Assembly (NCBI GenBank): GCA_028583415.1
Contig: CM053267.1
Span: 39,725,834 to 39,789,833 of the forward strand
Direction of reading: 5' to 3'
From: Protea cynaroides
Lineage: Eukaryota; Streptophyta; Magnoliopsida; Proteales; Proteaceae
DNA: 64,000 nt
Part shown: positions 35,801 to 51,400 of the stretch, one piece after another
Position numbering within the stretch: position 1 is the stretch's first letter
Layout: the number at the start of each line of letters is the position of its first letter
The notes under the pieces: generated by a model
Database searches by the model: none
What the model was told of the DNA's origin: nothing
Seen by the model: only the letters and a program-made list of their open reading frames with translations
Position numbers and translations under genes: made by a program

Positions 35801-38800
35801 CCCCAGAACAAAGCCCCACCCCTCTTTCCCCCCTTTAATGAAAGACCCTCACCCCGCTTCCTATTCATTTGTGGGTCGGGACCCTAGGGCTTTTTTTTTT
35901 CCAGAGGTGATTTCAAGAATCAACCAACCGACAAATCCGTAGCCCAGGTGACTCACAGCCTCCCTCTCGCCCAAATGAAATGGGATGAATAAAATAATGA
36001 CCTGCAAAATGCAAATAGTTTTAACCTGCTGAGTATAAATGAATTTTAGTGTTAATTTAAGCATGTCTAACACTGGCTCTGATACACCTAGTAAATTCAT
36101 ATATTTTGTTAGAAGCCCAAGAAATAAACATTAAGTGACGAAAGGGAAAAAAAAAACTTATGGCAGGAACATAATCATATTCTCCAATGCAAAGCAGATT
36201 CCAATTCCAAAAATTTGGCTTGCAAGGACTGAACCAGACTCTCTTTTGGAGGGTGGCACTGGGTACATGTGCAGGGTCCATAGTTTTTTGCCATGCTTGT
36301 TCTCTCTACTGCACCTTTAGTGCCTGTTTACTGGGTTGCAAAGTTGTCAAGGTGTCGCCTAGGCATCTGGGTGGTTTTTATAGGCCTAGGCCCCAGGGTG
36401 CCTTATGAACATGAAAGACGGCCGCCTTGTTTTTAATGTGTTTTTTTTTTCCTCATCTTTTTCCTTGATCTCTTAATTTTCTTCACAAGATTTATTAGGC
36501 TAGACAGGAACAAAACATTTGCCAGGCAGTATTTCTTTATGTCAAATATCATTTAAGTAAATGTTTCTTTAATTTTATATTTCATTTACTTTAGATATTA
36601 TTCAAAAATAAGCAAATACCCCCTCCTATTTGAATCTAATAAAAATAGTCCTAATTTCAAATTCTAAAAGGATAAAAAGTCAACCCTCCAGTTCAAGAAT
36701 AAAAACCATATTTTTGGGTGCGGGGGCGATTTTCAACTTCAAATGCTAGGCTTTTTTCCAAATATAAAAATTTCATAAATCTTATTATAGTAAAGTTTCT
36801 CTAAAAACTAAGAATGTGTCAAAATAATCTTTTGCTTTGATGCCTAAAAAATAATTTACATTCAGACGACTTTAAACAGCATTCGCATACTCCAAACAAG
36901 GTTTGACCAGAGTGTAACTCTTTCATTATAACTCGGATTCAAGCAATCTTGGATTTGTTGGAAAGCTAATTATGCTAGCTTTGCAACGAATTCGAGATTG
37001 CTTGAATCCAAACTATATTAAAGGAATTGCGCTCCAATCAAATTTGTTAGAAGTACGTAAATGTTAGTCATAAATACATGTTGTTTACTTAACTCTAGAC
37101 ACAATCCAAAGTCTCAGCGTACACTAGCAAACTTGGGTCCACACCACATATTATCATTTTGGATGTTTTTATTTTAACTAATGTGGGAATATATGTAAAA
37201 TGGTTAAAATAGGCTACAGAAAAAAAAAACTCAGATCAATAAAAACACTTTTGGGCTCTCAAAACCAATCTGCAAGATGTCCCATGAAAAAATACCAGGT
37301 TTCGGTCGAAACCTGAGATATCTCTGTTTCGAGGCTGCCCGAAACCGGCCTCGAAACAAGCACCTCAAACCTTGGGTACAAGCTTACTTTTAGAGGAATA
37401 GAGGCACAAACACTTATTTTGGATCATAGTGGTAAGTAATATTTAGTCTTCCTCTTTGCAGTTTGCAGTCTTGTTTCTTACTTATATGCTAGGATGTTCT
37501 AAGTTCTAACTTTTTACTTCATTGATTTGGGATTTTTTGTTTATTATAAATATATTTTTTTATGTCCTATACTTTATTCATTATTTGTTGCCTTGTTGAT
37601 TTTCTCATATTAATTAAGTTATGTCTTAAATGTTGATTATTTATGTAAAATGTTGCATATAAATAAACATTAATATTTTAGAAATAAAAAAAAATACACT
37701 GGGAACGCTTTGGTCACCTAGGTGCCCAGGATGGCCCCGAACGTCTTGGATCGCCTAGTCACCTTGACAACTATGCTGGGTTGACCTTAGCGTTTTGAAA
37801 GAGGACAGAAAAAAGCGAGCCAACAGTTTTCATGAGCAAAAATTAGCAGCAAACGAAGATATAGAGAGTAGCTCACCAAAAGAACTTCAGAAACTTTTTC
37901 CTGGAAACAGGTGCTAGTTCCAAAAACATAATGCCCACCTATTCAACAAAAGATGCATAGATCAAGTACCTTGGAAGTAGTATAAAATCTGGCAAAATTG
38001 ACAATGGCTAGGATCAAAACATGAACCACTGTTACCACTGATGGAAATGCAATTTCCTCAAAACAACATATGAGGGGTGACCTATCAAGAAAATGCTGGA
38101 AAGAGTGACACTACATGTACGTAGAGCTTTAACATTTACAACATCCTAATTTTCAGTAACACAAATAATTGGAAGTCATAGCAGTTTATCTGTTTCAAGC
38201 ACAATATGGAGAAAAAGGAAAGCAAGGGTAAAACAAGGGGAAAAAAAGCACATACATTCATCTAACAATACTGCATAAATGCATGGAAAAGTGTAACATG
38301 TTTTTATTTGCGGGGCTTGCACCAGAAAAAGGGGAGCAAGTAGGAGAGTGGTGACATGAACAGCCCATTAGTGGAGTACGATTGATGATCCCACGTCCAT
38401 TGGGCCTTTGAAAAAAAAATTATCAAAAAACTATAGGTATGAAAAAGAACTAATAATGAATTACTAACAAAATAGGCACTATTAAACTTATAGCTTAGAA
38501 CATCCCACATAAAAATGCAGCCTTACATGCAATGGTAGGCAGTCATTCATAAGTGCAGAGATTAGTAAAAAAATAAATAGATCAATGCCAAATTGCATAC
38601 GAAAAAGTAAACAATAAATGCCATAAGAGCATATGGTATTTGTGTCCATGTCAGAAAGTTCGTTTCGACAGCAGATACCAGGAAGATTTGGCAAAATAAA
38701 TCAATGGAGAAAAGAAAAAGGTGATCAACTGCTAACAATTCCAACATCTACAAGTCCTCCTTGCCACTTGTAAGAACTTTTGAAGATTGTGTGTTTTTGA

Positions 38801-39863
38801 AAGAAGGAAAAGACAAAATGGGAGAGAAGGAGTGGTACTTCTTCTGTGTTAGGGACAGAAAATACCCAACTAGTTTAAGAACAAACAGGGCTATTGAAGC
38901 TGGTTACCAGAAAACCATAGGTAAAGATAAGGAGATCTTCAAAGAGAAAATACTGGTTGGAATGAAGAAGACTCTGATGTTCAATTGTATGTTTGGTTAA
39001 ACCCATATTCCACAGATAACAACAAGCACAAATATTTCACATAGTTCCACCACAAAGAGAAAATGGAAAAACAATTGGCATGGTGAATATCTAGAATCCA
39101 ACCAATAACGAATCCAACTAATATCGTGATTGATTTGCACGGCAAACAAATTAATAGTAATGGGAAGTTGAAAGAAGGAATAACATAAAAAAAAATTTGA
39201 GAAAACAGAAAAGAAGAGCTGCAACAGATACTTGGTGTAGAGACGTTACCAATTTCTTTCCTTTCCTCATTTCAAACATTTATTTGGCTTCTTTCTTCCA
39301 ATGGATTTTTCTGCTGGAGCATTAATCCGACGATGCTCCGATTGGAGAGCTCGGTGAAAATTCTTCAGTCCGACAATACTCCGGCAAGAGAGACAGGGAG
39401 AATCAGAGGGAAATGGCGATGGGAGGAAATTTTCTGCAAAGAAGAACGATGGTAGCCCTGTATGCTACAGAGGAGCCCGACCTAGAATAGAAATGAAAAA
39501 CCCATTTCTCCCAGTGTTGCATAGTTGCAAGGTCTCGAGATGCTCTGGCAAGAGATATCAATGAGAAGCAGAGGGAAATGGCGATGGGAGGAGGGTTTCT
39601 CCTTGCATAGTTGCAAGGCCTCGATGATAGAAGGAGAGGGAGAGACGATGGGTTGTGCACAATTACAATTAACCCTTTTTGATGAAATTCAGTTGAAATT
39701 TTAATTTATAATCTATTTTCAATTTATTTCTAGCAATGTGTGATTTCAAAAAATTATCCTTATATATTTAATTCCGATTGCATCCTTACATGTAGTTTAA
39801 GAGGGCAGTTGGTGTCTTGTTATGTTTGGAAAAATAACAGACTCTTGTTATGTTAACATTTCC

Positions 39864-39905
<42 letters not shown>

Positions 39906-42900
39906 GGACATCAACATTATCTGAAAAGAATTATATATGAAACTCATACATCATTCTAGGAACGTCAACATTCTTATTCCATTAATATGGTTAGTCTTTT
40001 CTTTTTTTTTATTTCCATTATTATAATTTTCGCTTTTTTCTGTCATTCTGCTGTTTTCCTTACTTCCATCTGACAAGTCACGTTATCAATCTCTGAAAAT
40101 AAACTAAAACTCTCACCTTTTTTTTTTTAATTAAATGAGTTAAATTTAGTTTTCTAAGCTTAGAAAAACAGATCTTGCTGAAGTACTTAATGTGTAAAAT
40201 CTTCTACCTGTTGTTTGTCCTATAAGTGAGCAAGTTGTGAGCTTACTGTCAGTTTTGCATAGATTTTTGTCACACCATCCGCTTTCTGAAGGTAACAATG
40301 TCTCATAATATTCAGCTTGTGCCAATGAAAATTTTCATTTTGTTCTTGAGGCTATCCGGCGTTCAAACATGGTCTGCCTGCAACTTTATGCGAAAGAGAT
40401 TGAAACTTCTCCTGGAAATTCTTCTGCATCATCGATATTTTCTCGTCATTTCAAGATACAAGGAAGTGTTTCATCAAAATGCCATGAACCAAAGGTATGC
40501 ACATTAATGATGGTTTGTGACTTTTGTCCATGGTATTATATTATCTATAATTTGTTTCATTTAATCTTGCCATTTTTATTCCATTTCAGGAACTTGTGAG
40601 GCGATTATGCCCATGGAGAGATTTGATGGTTAGTTCCAGTATACCTAGACACATGGATATCCTTATTTTTTATTTGTCTTAATTATTTATATTGTTTTTT
40701 ATGAATAACAACTGTGCTAAGAAGATGCATAGAGGCCAACAATCAAAGATAAAGGCTGCATAATGGCCCAGTATACATATTATACCTCATCTCTCCACCC
40801 TTAACAAAATTTTCAGCCATTGAACTAGAATTTGCCTCCAACCTAATGAAAGAGTCCTTGAAGATTGAAACAACCTAGAACTCCAGATGGGGCAAATGAA
40901 CCTCCAAGGATCACCTCTTGTCCAGGTAATTACTTGATGCGGGCAGCCCAACTCGATTGGGCCTTATTAGGCTTTGTTTTTAGTGGCCAATAGGTGTTAA
41001 GGGTGTTGGGATTTTAAATAATTGGCTTTATTGTAATTTGTCCACCTTTATAAGCCCCTATTGTGGGAAGTTCTAGAATATTGTATTGTTAAAAATGGTA
41101 AGTTAGGGAGTTATTAGTTATAAATATGGAGCTATATGGAATTGTAATGCAATGATTTTTTAGATGAATTGAATGAGAATTAATCGGTTTTGAGGCATAT
41201 CGATTAGGGTCCTAGCCTGTGTTTTATGTGGTTAACTTCCCAGGGTCACAGGCTGATTAATGAAGGCCCAGTGGAAGAAATATGGGAGCTCATGATTTTA
41301 AAATTTTCATTAAGAGGTGTATTGATCCCATCAATAATGTATATACCCTTGCATAATTTTTTGGAACAAATTTTGTGCCTGTGTTGTCTCCTGCACAAAA
41401 AATTATTACAAATGTTTTTGCTACACACAAGCAAGAGATTTGTTTTCTCATGTGTCATGGTCTTATGTTAGTTACAAGAACTTGACTTGCAGTGTATAAT
41501 TCCATTGTCCTTCCATCAACCTTACTATTTGAAGTAAAGTGATAAACCAAATATTTTCTGGGAGAGCTTAGGTCTTTGCTTTGTTTGGATCATAGCTCCT
41601 AAAAGTGGACACGATATGTTTCGCCAACTCTAGCTGGCATGTTTGATTACTGTTAACCCTTGTGAAGAAGTTTGATATATGTTTTTTTATTTTTGGGTAG
41701 ATAAGTTTGATATATGTTTGTTTAGCATTTTAAATACATTGACTATTAGGTATCAATGGGTAGGACTTAGAATTTTGATCAGGTCTTAGCCCTGCTTAAA
41801 GTCTTAAACCCAGCTCTATAACACACTTCTGTCTTCTCCCGTCCGTGATGGACCAGTACATTGTTGTCTTATCAGGTATCGAGTATTTAAATATTGAGAT
41901 AGAAAAGCTGCAAAATTGGAATCTTACATTCTTACATATTCCCTCCTGGTGGTCAGTAATGGTATAGTTAGTGTTAAAAATTTCATTGTTGTTTAGGCCA
42001 AGTTCACAAACATTGTGGTAACAAATTTCATTCTGCTTTGTTGTCCAATATTCCATCTCCTGTTTTCCTTATGATGGTGAAATGCTCCAACTTGCACTGC
42101 AATTTATTAAGCATTTTGTATTCTCCATGTACTACATTTCAGGCTCGTCTTCATGATGAAAGCTTGAGATTCGTGTTATCAGATCAAGCCATTGTTGCTC
42201 TTGCACATAAAGTTCCCAAGACTCCAACAGAAATATACGATACCATACGTCACGCTGATTTGAATGTGGATGGTTTGAGTAGTGGTTCTTCCCTCTCATC
42301 TCCATCTCCTGTTGTTTGCAGTCATTTGGAGGACTTCGATTACCTCCTCCAGGAGAAAACAGGCAATCTAGATGATGATTTTGTTAAAATTCTTCAAGAT
42401 CATCTAGGCCCAAATGCGAGTTGTCCGCTTTCTGTTTATAATTATGCACTATTATCGAAGTCCAGTTTGAAAACAGCAAATGGAAAATTTCTCAAACAAG
42501 ATGGAGTTAAAACAGCGAAACAGTTTGGTCGGAAGGCTTCTCGAGATCTATTTGTACAGAAGTTCTCTTGCAAAGCTCCAGTTTATCATAACTGTAGGAT
42601 TCACTCGAGTGATGGTCGGTTGCTTTGTTATTGTGATCGCAGAAAGCTTGAGTGGTAGTGTCCACTGTCTCCTACTTGTCTACTTTAGATACTCGTCTGC
42701 TTTCCTATGTGGCACTTATTATCTACTGATTGCTGCAGGTATCTTCATCGGGATCTGGCAAAACTCATTGATAATGATCCTCCAGCTATAATGCTTCTTT
42801 TTGAACCCAAAGGTCGTCCAGAAGATGAAGACAATGATTTTTATATCCAGAGTAAGAAGAATATATGTGTTGGTTGTGGTGAAAGGAACCATTATTTACG

Positions 42901-45431
42901 CTACCGAATAATACCCTCCTGCTACAGAATACACTTTCCTGAGCATTTGAAGAGCCATCGTTCTCATGACATTGTCCTTCTTTGTGTGGACTGCCATGAA
43001 GTTGCTCATGCAGCTGCTGAGAAATACAAGAGACAGATAGCTGCAGAATTTGGAATTCCACTTTTTGTTAGAAAAGTAGCTGATTCACAACAAACGCCAG
43101 CTATAACCGGGTCTGGATTTGTGGAGGACCTTGAGGAAGCAGGTGTGTCTCCTTTGCAGTTACGAATTGCAGCAATGGCTCTACTTCGCCATGGACCAAG
43201 AATGCCATCCAAACGCTCTGAAGAGCTGAAACTGGTAAAAAAAAAAAAAAGAAGAAGGAACCATATATGTAGTATGATTTATAAAAATTAAAAAACAACA
43301 TATATTCATATACATTGTACATGTTTTGGGTAAACCAAACCTAACATGATGAGTAGGGTCTTAAGCTAAGCCTTGGGTAAACCGTGGAAATCTTAATGCC
43401 ATGATGCCTTTCAAATCCTCTTAGCCATTATCCTACCATAGTTAGCAGAATGAGCACTCCCTGTTTACTGGCCAAAGTTTACTGGAAAAGTTTAACCAAC
43501 TGGTGTTCATTCAGGTACACTTGCTCACAGCTCGAAAAAACAATGAACCTCCTTCCACACTTTTTTAACGTCCTAACTGAGTTGTACCTCACCATACCCT
43601 GATGAGAGACTGTCCTAAAATGTTGCAGCAGAGTGAGTTAAAAAAAATTATAATAGAAATGATAATGATCCTGATTTCCATACCCCAATAAAACAGGACT
43701 ACTTTTCAGATTTGGTTGACTTTTAGTAATGAGAAATCCCAAGTAGGACCTACCAACTGGTGGTAACTGGTGTCCTTGTATGTCCTGTAAGCTTTCTATT
43801 TATTGGTGATAACTAGCATTTATTCTTTGCAAAGTGATGATTTTATACTTCCTTAGGCTTTCAGTTCAGAATACCTTCTCTGTTGTGACCTTAAATTGTT
43901 GTTGTATCAAATATTTCCAATTTCAGAATATCTGATTTCCATATGTCAAAACATATCTTCTTCACTTTCTGACTGCCCTTATTTAGTGTATTGTATACCT
44001 TATTGATGGGGAGGACTTAATCTTAATTAATTTAGTTATTTACTTGGCTCGTACTTCCTTTTTGCCCTTACGAATAGAATATCTGGTGGTATTTCCTGTG
44101 CTTGTTTCAAACTGTAACTTGTTCAGTGAGATGGATGTTGGATCCTCGATCACACAGGCCCAACCACGCCCACTGAGGTCGGCCATTAGCAAGTGACTGG
44201 ACCTTGTGACCAGACAAAATCCAAAAAAGCTTGTCACATCTTTCCTCTATTTGGGCTTCTCGTAGGAGCTCAAACATTTCCTTCTTGAACCAGATGAAAT
44301 TGGTTTATTAATTGATTTTTATTTTTGTTGATCATTCAAGTTTATGATTTTGAATTAACTGCATGTTGCTGAACTCTGTAGAGCATTGCTTGACTTGTTC
44401 TTCTTTCTCATCTTTGCAGGTTGTCATGAAATACTTTGGAGGAAGGGAAATATCTGAGGAAGATTTAGAAAGAGCTCTATTTGTTGGTATGAGTCCTCAT
44501 GAGAGAAGAAGATTTGAAAAGAAAAGAGGATTGCCTTTCAAACATTCATTACAGAGTGTCCTTTCAAATGAGGCCAATGGGAATAATAACAAAGACAATG
44601 GCTCATCTGCTTTGTTGAAAATGTCAGAAGTTGATATTTCTAATGATATATCTAGTCAGGAAAAAGCAGAATGTAGCAAACAAGGAGATGAAAATCTTCT
44701 CGAGAAAATGGATACTAATACAAGTAATGTGCCCATATGTTCCGATTTAAATGTCAACAAGGGATCATCTACCGGGGGTAGCGAAGATGATGCAAGGAGA
44801 ATCTTTAATGGTGAAAATGCTATGGAAATTTGTGATGATGAAAATAGGTGCTCATCAAATGGAAACGGTGATTCTTATTGTCCTCAACAACAGAAAGAAA
44901 TTGCCTCTTCTAAGCACAACCCAAAGTTATCAGTTTTAGGACATGGTCCCCATGGGAAACAAGTGGTAGATCATATATTAAAGGAGCATGGGGAGGATGG
45001 CATTCGGGAATTTTGCCAAAGGTGGAGACAAGTCTTTGTGGATGCCATTAATCCTCGTTTCTTACCTGGCGGTTGGGACATTAAGCACAGGTACTTGACC
45101 CCCGCGCGGGGCCGCTAAATCAATAGATATATAAAAAAAAAGTTATGAGGAACAAAAACTAACACAAGAAGATACTCAGCATTACCCAAACAATATTCTG
45201 GTGGTCTTTTAGAATCAGTATTGTTGAATAAATTATGATAATAAGCTCCTTTATGCTTCTTCCTTTTACTAGATAAAAGAACAGAACAGAAAGGGACTAG
45301 CTAATAATTTTCTAGTTATTGCAGTATCATATATTATGGTGGGCATGTAATCTTGTAGATGACATGCTGGTAATTTCCTATTTTTAAATTTAAAAAAAAA
45401 TATATCAACTGTACGTTCTTACAAATTCTGA

Positions 45432-45471
<40 letters not shown>

Positions 45472-48400
45472 GCATCCATAGTAAAATTTGTTCTTTTTGA
45501 TAAATTGATGCACTAAATTTTTAAATGAAGACAGCAACTTGCTGGCTTGATAAGGTTTACAAGGATAGGTTGGTATGCTGGCCGAAATTGTTGGTAATGG
45601 AAAGGGAAGTTAAAAAAATTAAAGAGCCGAATTGGTGGTAATGGAAAGGGAAGTCAAAAAATTAAAGAGAGTGCAACTACAAAAGCTATACAAGTCTACC
45701 AGAAAGTTAAAAGGAAATCTCATTTTTTAATGAAGGTTAAGTTTGGTATCATTATTAGAGTGCATTTTTTAAAATGCGTTCTTTGAATGGAGAATGCATT
45801 CTTAATATAGAATGAGAATGGGCTAAAGAACGAGGCATTTCCATTATTATGGGTTCACTCAGAACGCATAATGGGCTAAAGAACGCATTCCAAAATGGGC
45901 CATGTTCTCTAACGGATTCCATGATCCAAGAATGAGAATGCATACCAAACATGGTTTTTGTCATCTCAAAATGTGTTTTTGACCTAAAATGGATAACAAA
46001 CTCAGCCTTACTTTAATAAGAAGAACCACCAAGTCTAACACTTTTGAGACGATGTTACACTTTTTTTATTTTTTTTATTTTGTGTGTGTGTGTGGGGGGG
46101 TGAGATGGGAGATAATGAGAATATTTCCAGGAAATACCCAATTGGGTAATTCTTCAGTCTTGTTACTAACTATTGCCTTGGGCATTCGTCCTCTGGAAAG
46201 CTTATTTTCTTAGTGGGAACTCTAGTTTTATTGGTGATCTCATAAATCCAAAATTTTGTTTTGCACTAACTATAAGCTTTTACATTTTGAGTTGAATGTG
46301 GTTTCTTTTTCTTTTTCTTTTTTTTTGTTTTTCGGGGGGAGGGGGTGGGCTGACGTTAAGACTGTAACAAAATAGAAAAATAAGAGAAGATGGAGAGAAT
46401 CGATATATAAAGGTAAGAGAAAGTGTATATGTTCTTCTCCTTGTAACTTGTATTTATAGAAAATAGAAAACAACTATTAGCTAAGATCTAGGACTCTACA
46501 AGTCAGAGTCCTAGTCACAAACTAAAGACAAAGTTAAACTCCAAATAGGAAAAGGAAACTAACAAGCCTAATTGGTAAAGGAAACTAATAAAACAAATTA
46601 ATAAACTAATTCGGAGTTCATATACTAATAGGAGATCTAATTACAATAGGATTGTATAAACTGTAAACACAATAGAATTGTATAAACTGTAAACACAATA
46701 GGATTGTAGAGTCATATTCCAACTCAATAACTGTAGTCGAAGAGTCCTACACCAACTGTGCAGGTCAAAGAGTTCCTCACGATGAGGACTGTGAGGAGCT
46801 CCCATCGTGTGGACTGTAGTGTAGTTTAACATCCCCCCTCAAGCTGGAGCACGGACGAATGTAAGAGCTTCAGCTTGAAATAATGTAGCAACGGAAGCAG
46901 TAGCAACAAAGAGAGATTCAGCTTGAAACAATGTATCAATAGAAGTAGCAGCAGTAGTAGTAAAGTAGCACAGTATCGGTCACTGTGGACTAAAAAACAA
47001 CAGTAGCACAAGCTTCATCTTGAACAAATGTATCAACGGAAGCAACAGCAGCAGTAGTAGTAAAGTAGCACAGTATAGGTCACTGTGAACCAAGTAGCAA
47101 CAGTATCAGCAGTAGCAGGAGCAGCAATAGTGGTGGCTCCAACTCCCACAAAAAGTAGTAGGTTGCATCACGTGCAATAAGTACTAGTCACTCTTGAATG
47201 AGTAAAACTAAATAAAGGTTGCATCATGTGCAACTGAACAAAAGGTTGCATCTTATGCCACTGATAATAATCCCTCACCAATGAGTAGACTTGAATAAAG
47301 GGTTGCATCTTGTGCAACTGAACAAAAGGTTGCATCTTGTGCAATTGATAATAGTCCCTTGCTAATGAGTAAACCTGAATAAAGGTTGCATCTTTTGCAA
47401 CTGAATAAAGGGTTGCATCTTGTGTAACTGAACAAAATGTTGCATCTTGTTCAACTGTAGTAGGCTCCCAACACGAGCATGTAGTAGCAATAAGTAGCAT
47501 CTCGAAGTATGAATAGCCCCAGAAATCCCATAAGCAAAAGCAGCTGCAAATAAGAATCAAATTTGAAATCAATCTGACAGTTGGATTAAGAGATATGAAC
47601 AAGTCCTTGCAACATTAGGACTTCGGAAGATAGAGAATTTTTTTTTTGGTCAAAAGTCAAAAGTCAAATTTCGACCAACTGTTGTCAACTAAAATTGATA
47701 TTCACATAAACATCAATGACTCAAGCGGAATATCAAAAGATGATGTTAATCCAATGGTTGGATTGTGAGATATGGCATTGTCCTACTATAAGAAGGAAAC
47801 TGGAAAACTGAGAAGATACCAGAATCAGTATGCAGAATTTAATGCCTCAATTCTACAAACAATTAATGATCTGATTTCAGGAATAACTAATGGTGTGAAC
47901 AGTGAACAGAAATTGAAATCAGATTCCAACGTTTTAGTCCAGAAAATTCAAAAACTAAGAAGTAGACTTGCCGTAGGATTCTCAGGAATTGAAGGCAGGA
48001 TATTAATTTTGCCATAAGATTCTCAGGAATTGAAGGCAGGATATTAGTGTTTCTGAACTGAATTGGTACCAAGTATTTATTACTCAGTACCATATCCAAA
48101 TATTATTCTGAAGCCAGATTTGATGTAGGCGGAGAGGTAATAAAATCACAATTAGAAACTGGACGGAAATTAATGACGGTATAACCAACTATGTAACGGA
48201 AACATAGGAATTTAATGATAAGCTAGAGACCAGTAAAATGATTATAAAGAAGGGAGAAGATTAACCCAGAAACTGAAATCCATAACGGTTGAAATTAAAA
48301 TCGAAATCAGAATCTGAAAATATCCTTGCGTAGGATGTACTTATTAGTAATGGATAAGAAGGAAAGAAGAAGAAAAAAAAGTAGGGCGGATATCCAAAAC

Positions 48401-51400
48401 GGTAATTGATGGCAAGAATTAATGTTAGCAGGCCCAGATTAAATGAGTAATTGAAATCCAGATTAAATCAGGATTTAAAGATGAACAAACTTATGGGAAA
48501 CAATAACCGAGAGAAATAGGTTCAGCTACAGAAAAATAGAATTGATTTCACTGTAAGCAATAAACCAATGAAATAAAGCAGATCTCTTACTTGATTCGAT
48601 GGAGGATATGAAAAACTAAAGCAGAGGCAGCCATGGTGGCTGCACATCAGAACAGAGACCTTTAAATGACTCTCAAAACGGTACCCGCTCTGATACCATG
48701 TAACAAAATAGAAAAATAAGAGAAGTGGAGAGAATCGATATGTAAGTGAAAGAGAAAGTGTATATGTTCTTCTCCTTGTAACTTAAATTTATAGAAAATA
48801 AAAAACACTATTAGATAGGATCTAGGACTCTACAAGTCAGAGTCCTAGTCACAAACTAAAGACAAAGTAAACTCCAAATAGGAAAAGAAAACTAATAAAA
48901 CAAATTAATAAACTAATTAGGAGTTCATATACTAATAGGAGATCTAATTACAATAGAACTGTAGAGAACTGTAAATAATAAGACTATAGAGTCCTATTCC
49001 AACTCAGCAACTGTAGTCAAAGAGTCCTACACCAACTGTGCAGGTCAAAGAGTCCCACACCATTGTGTAGACTGTAGTGTAGTTTAACAAAGACGTGGGG
49101 ATTATGATAATATTTCTATGGAAGCACACTTAGGGAATTCCTTGGCCTCGTTATTTCCTTTTCCTTTGGGCATTTTGGTCTGGGAAACATATATTTTCTT
49201 AATGAAATCATAGTTTCATTTATCATTCCTAATTCTGAATTCCTTGCTTGCGTTGGTAATTTGGTATGAACTGTTAGATTTTCACTTTGGATTTCAGTGT
49301 CCTTGCTTCTTTTTAAGTTTTGTATCTGTGCACTTCGATTGTTTGTCATTAATTTTAATTCAATTGTTGCTGTTCTGAATATCTCTTGCATTTTCTTGAA
49401 AGCCCACATTAACTTTGGATTTCAGTGTCCTTGCTTCTTTTTAAGTTTTGTATCTGTGCACTTCGATTGTTTGTCATTAATTTTAATTCAATTGTTGCTG
49501 TTCTGAATATCTCTTGCGTTTTCTTGAAAGCCCACATTTTTAGAAATGCCCTGAATTTTCAATTTTATCCTGATTTCTTCATATTTTCCTTTGCATCATA
49601 TATCTGCTGTGGCTCTAAGAAATTTTTTGGGTTTGTTTTTTCTTCGAACCAGATTTTTTTTCGCTTTCTTTTCTTTTCTTTCTTTTTTTTATTTTTTTAT
49701 TTTTTTTGGTTGGGGGGGGGGTATAGGAATGAAAAGAAAAGGCCATGGTGGTCATGATCTATGCGCTGGAGCACACTGAAGTTATGTATTACAGCCATTT
49801 CTTAAATTATGACTAGATCAATGGTTATGACCCATGACTTTGAAGGGTGTGTGTTGGCTTGAACCCTTCTCATCCTGCTCTTACTGGACTAGGGCTGAAA
49901 AAAATAAACATAACTGTAAATATTTATATTTTTCTGCATACAGCCCTCAAATTCTTAATGTGTGGGTGGGGTAGGAGTGGGATTAGGGACTGCTTCCTAC
50001 TATTGTAGAATGGAACTGAATCATCGGAAGTCCTCTGTTGGAGTAATATAGTTTGACATGTCTAGAATGACAGAGCCACAAACGTTATGCTTCATTTATG
50101 AAGTAAAATGATTTACAAGAAAGGAAAGAAAGAAAAGTAAAGGGAGGAACACGAAAGGAAAGGTGAGTTAGGTGAGGAATGAGTCAGCACTCATATTCCC
50201 ACATATATCGAATCTAGGCATTACGATATTGCCTCTCAAGTTGGAGCATAGTTATCTATCATTTCCATCTTGGACATAGGTAAATACATCAGCTCACTGG
50301 TCTTCAGATATGACGAATGGAATGCAAATGAGACCTCGTTCTAACTTCTCCTTGATGAAGTGACGATCTATCTCAACATGCTTTATTTTATTGTGCTGAA
50401 TCGGATTATGGGCAATGCTAATGGCTGATTTGCTATCACAAAAGAGCTACATAGGAAGCTGAATAGGTCACATAATTCGTCTTATGTATCGGTACCGTAT
50501 CGGTCATCTGAAATTAAGAGACATATCGTATCGTGGATACGGTGGATACGCACGGATACGCATGGATACGGGGCAAGATATGCACAAAAATGATTAAGGA
50601 ACATACAAAACACAATTTTAAAACATAAAAACAGTATAATTAGCAACATTGAGAAAGAAAATGTTTCTTACATCATTGACACACATGATTATGGGGCAGG
50701 ATACGCACAGAAATGATTAAGGATCATACAGAACAAATTTTTAAAGCATAAAAACACTAAAATCTATAATTAACAACATTAAGAAGGAAAGTGTTTCTTA
50801 CATGTAAATTACTCAGCTAATTCCATATCGAGTGACGGTCCGGATCGAACTCTGACTCATATTGGGGAGGAAGAGGTGCAACCAATATTATTTGGAATGT
50901 ATCTCTTATCTACGTATAGTAGGTAAACCAATCCATATGTTGATTATAGAAGATAGTAAACTGGTAGTAAAAACGTGCATACTCTTCTGAAGTCGACATT
51001 CTCGTTTCTGGGACCCACGATGTCTCAGTTTGACTTCCATGTGATATACTACCAGCGTCGATGTTCACCATTCTTGCTCCATTGTCTGCAGCAGAACTCA
51101 TGCTCATTGACTCATTGACTCCATTTCATATGTAATCATATTAGTATCATCATCATGAGTTGCTGCCTACCCTTCCCCTTCCCCTTCCCCTTCCCCTTCC
51201 CCTTCCCCTTCCCCTTTCGGCTATAACTCATTTGTTGTAAGTGACCACCATGATCATCGTCTTGAGTTGTATGAGTATATCCTGTCTCCTCTGTAAAGTG
51301 CACCGGATCATATGATTGCATACCACCACCACTACCACCAGCATCACTTCTACCACTGACCGCACCACCACCACCACCACTACCACCATCGTCATCATCA

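Noticed and set aside
44700..44940. Second plus-strand frame within RRP6L3 exon 11
   Set aside because: Out-of-frame shadow of the exon, whose frame is fixed by phases on both sides.
47772..48017. 81-codon plus-strand frame inside the non-autonomous LTR element
   Set aside because: On the opposite strand to the element's primer-binding site and without a recognisable motif; likely chance.
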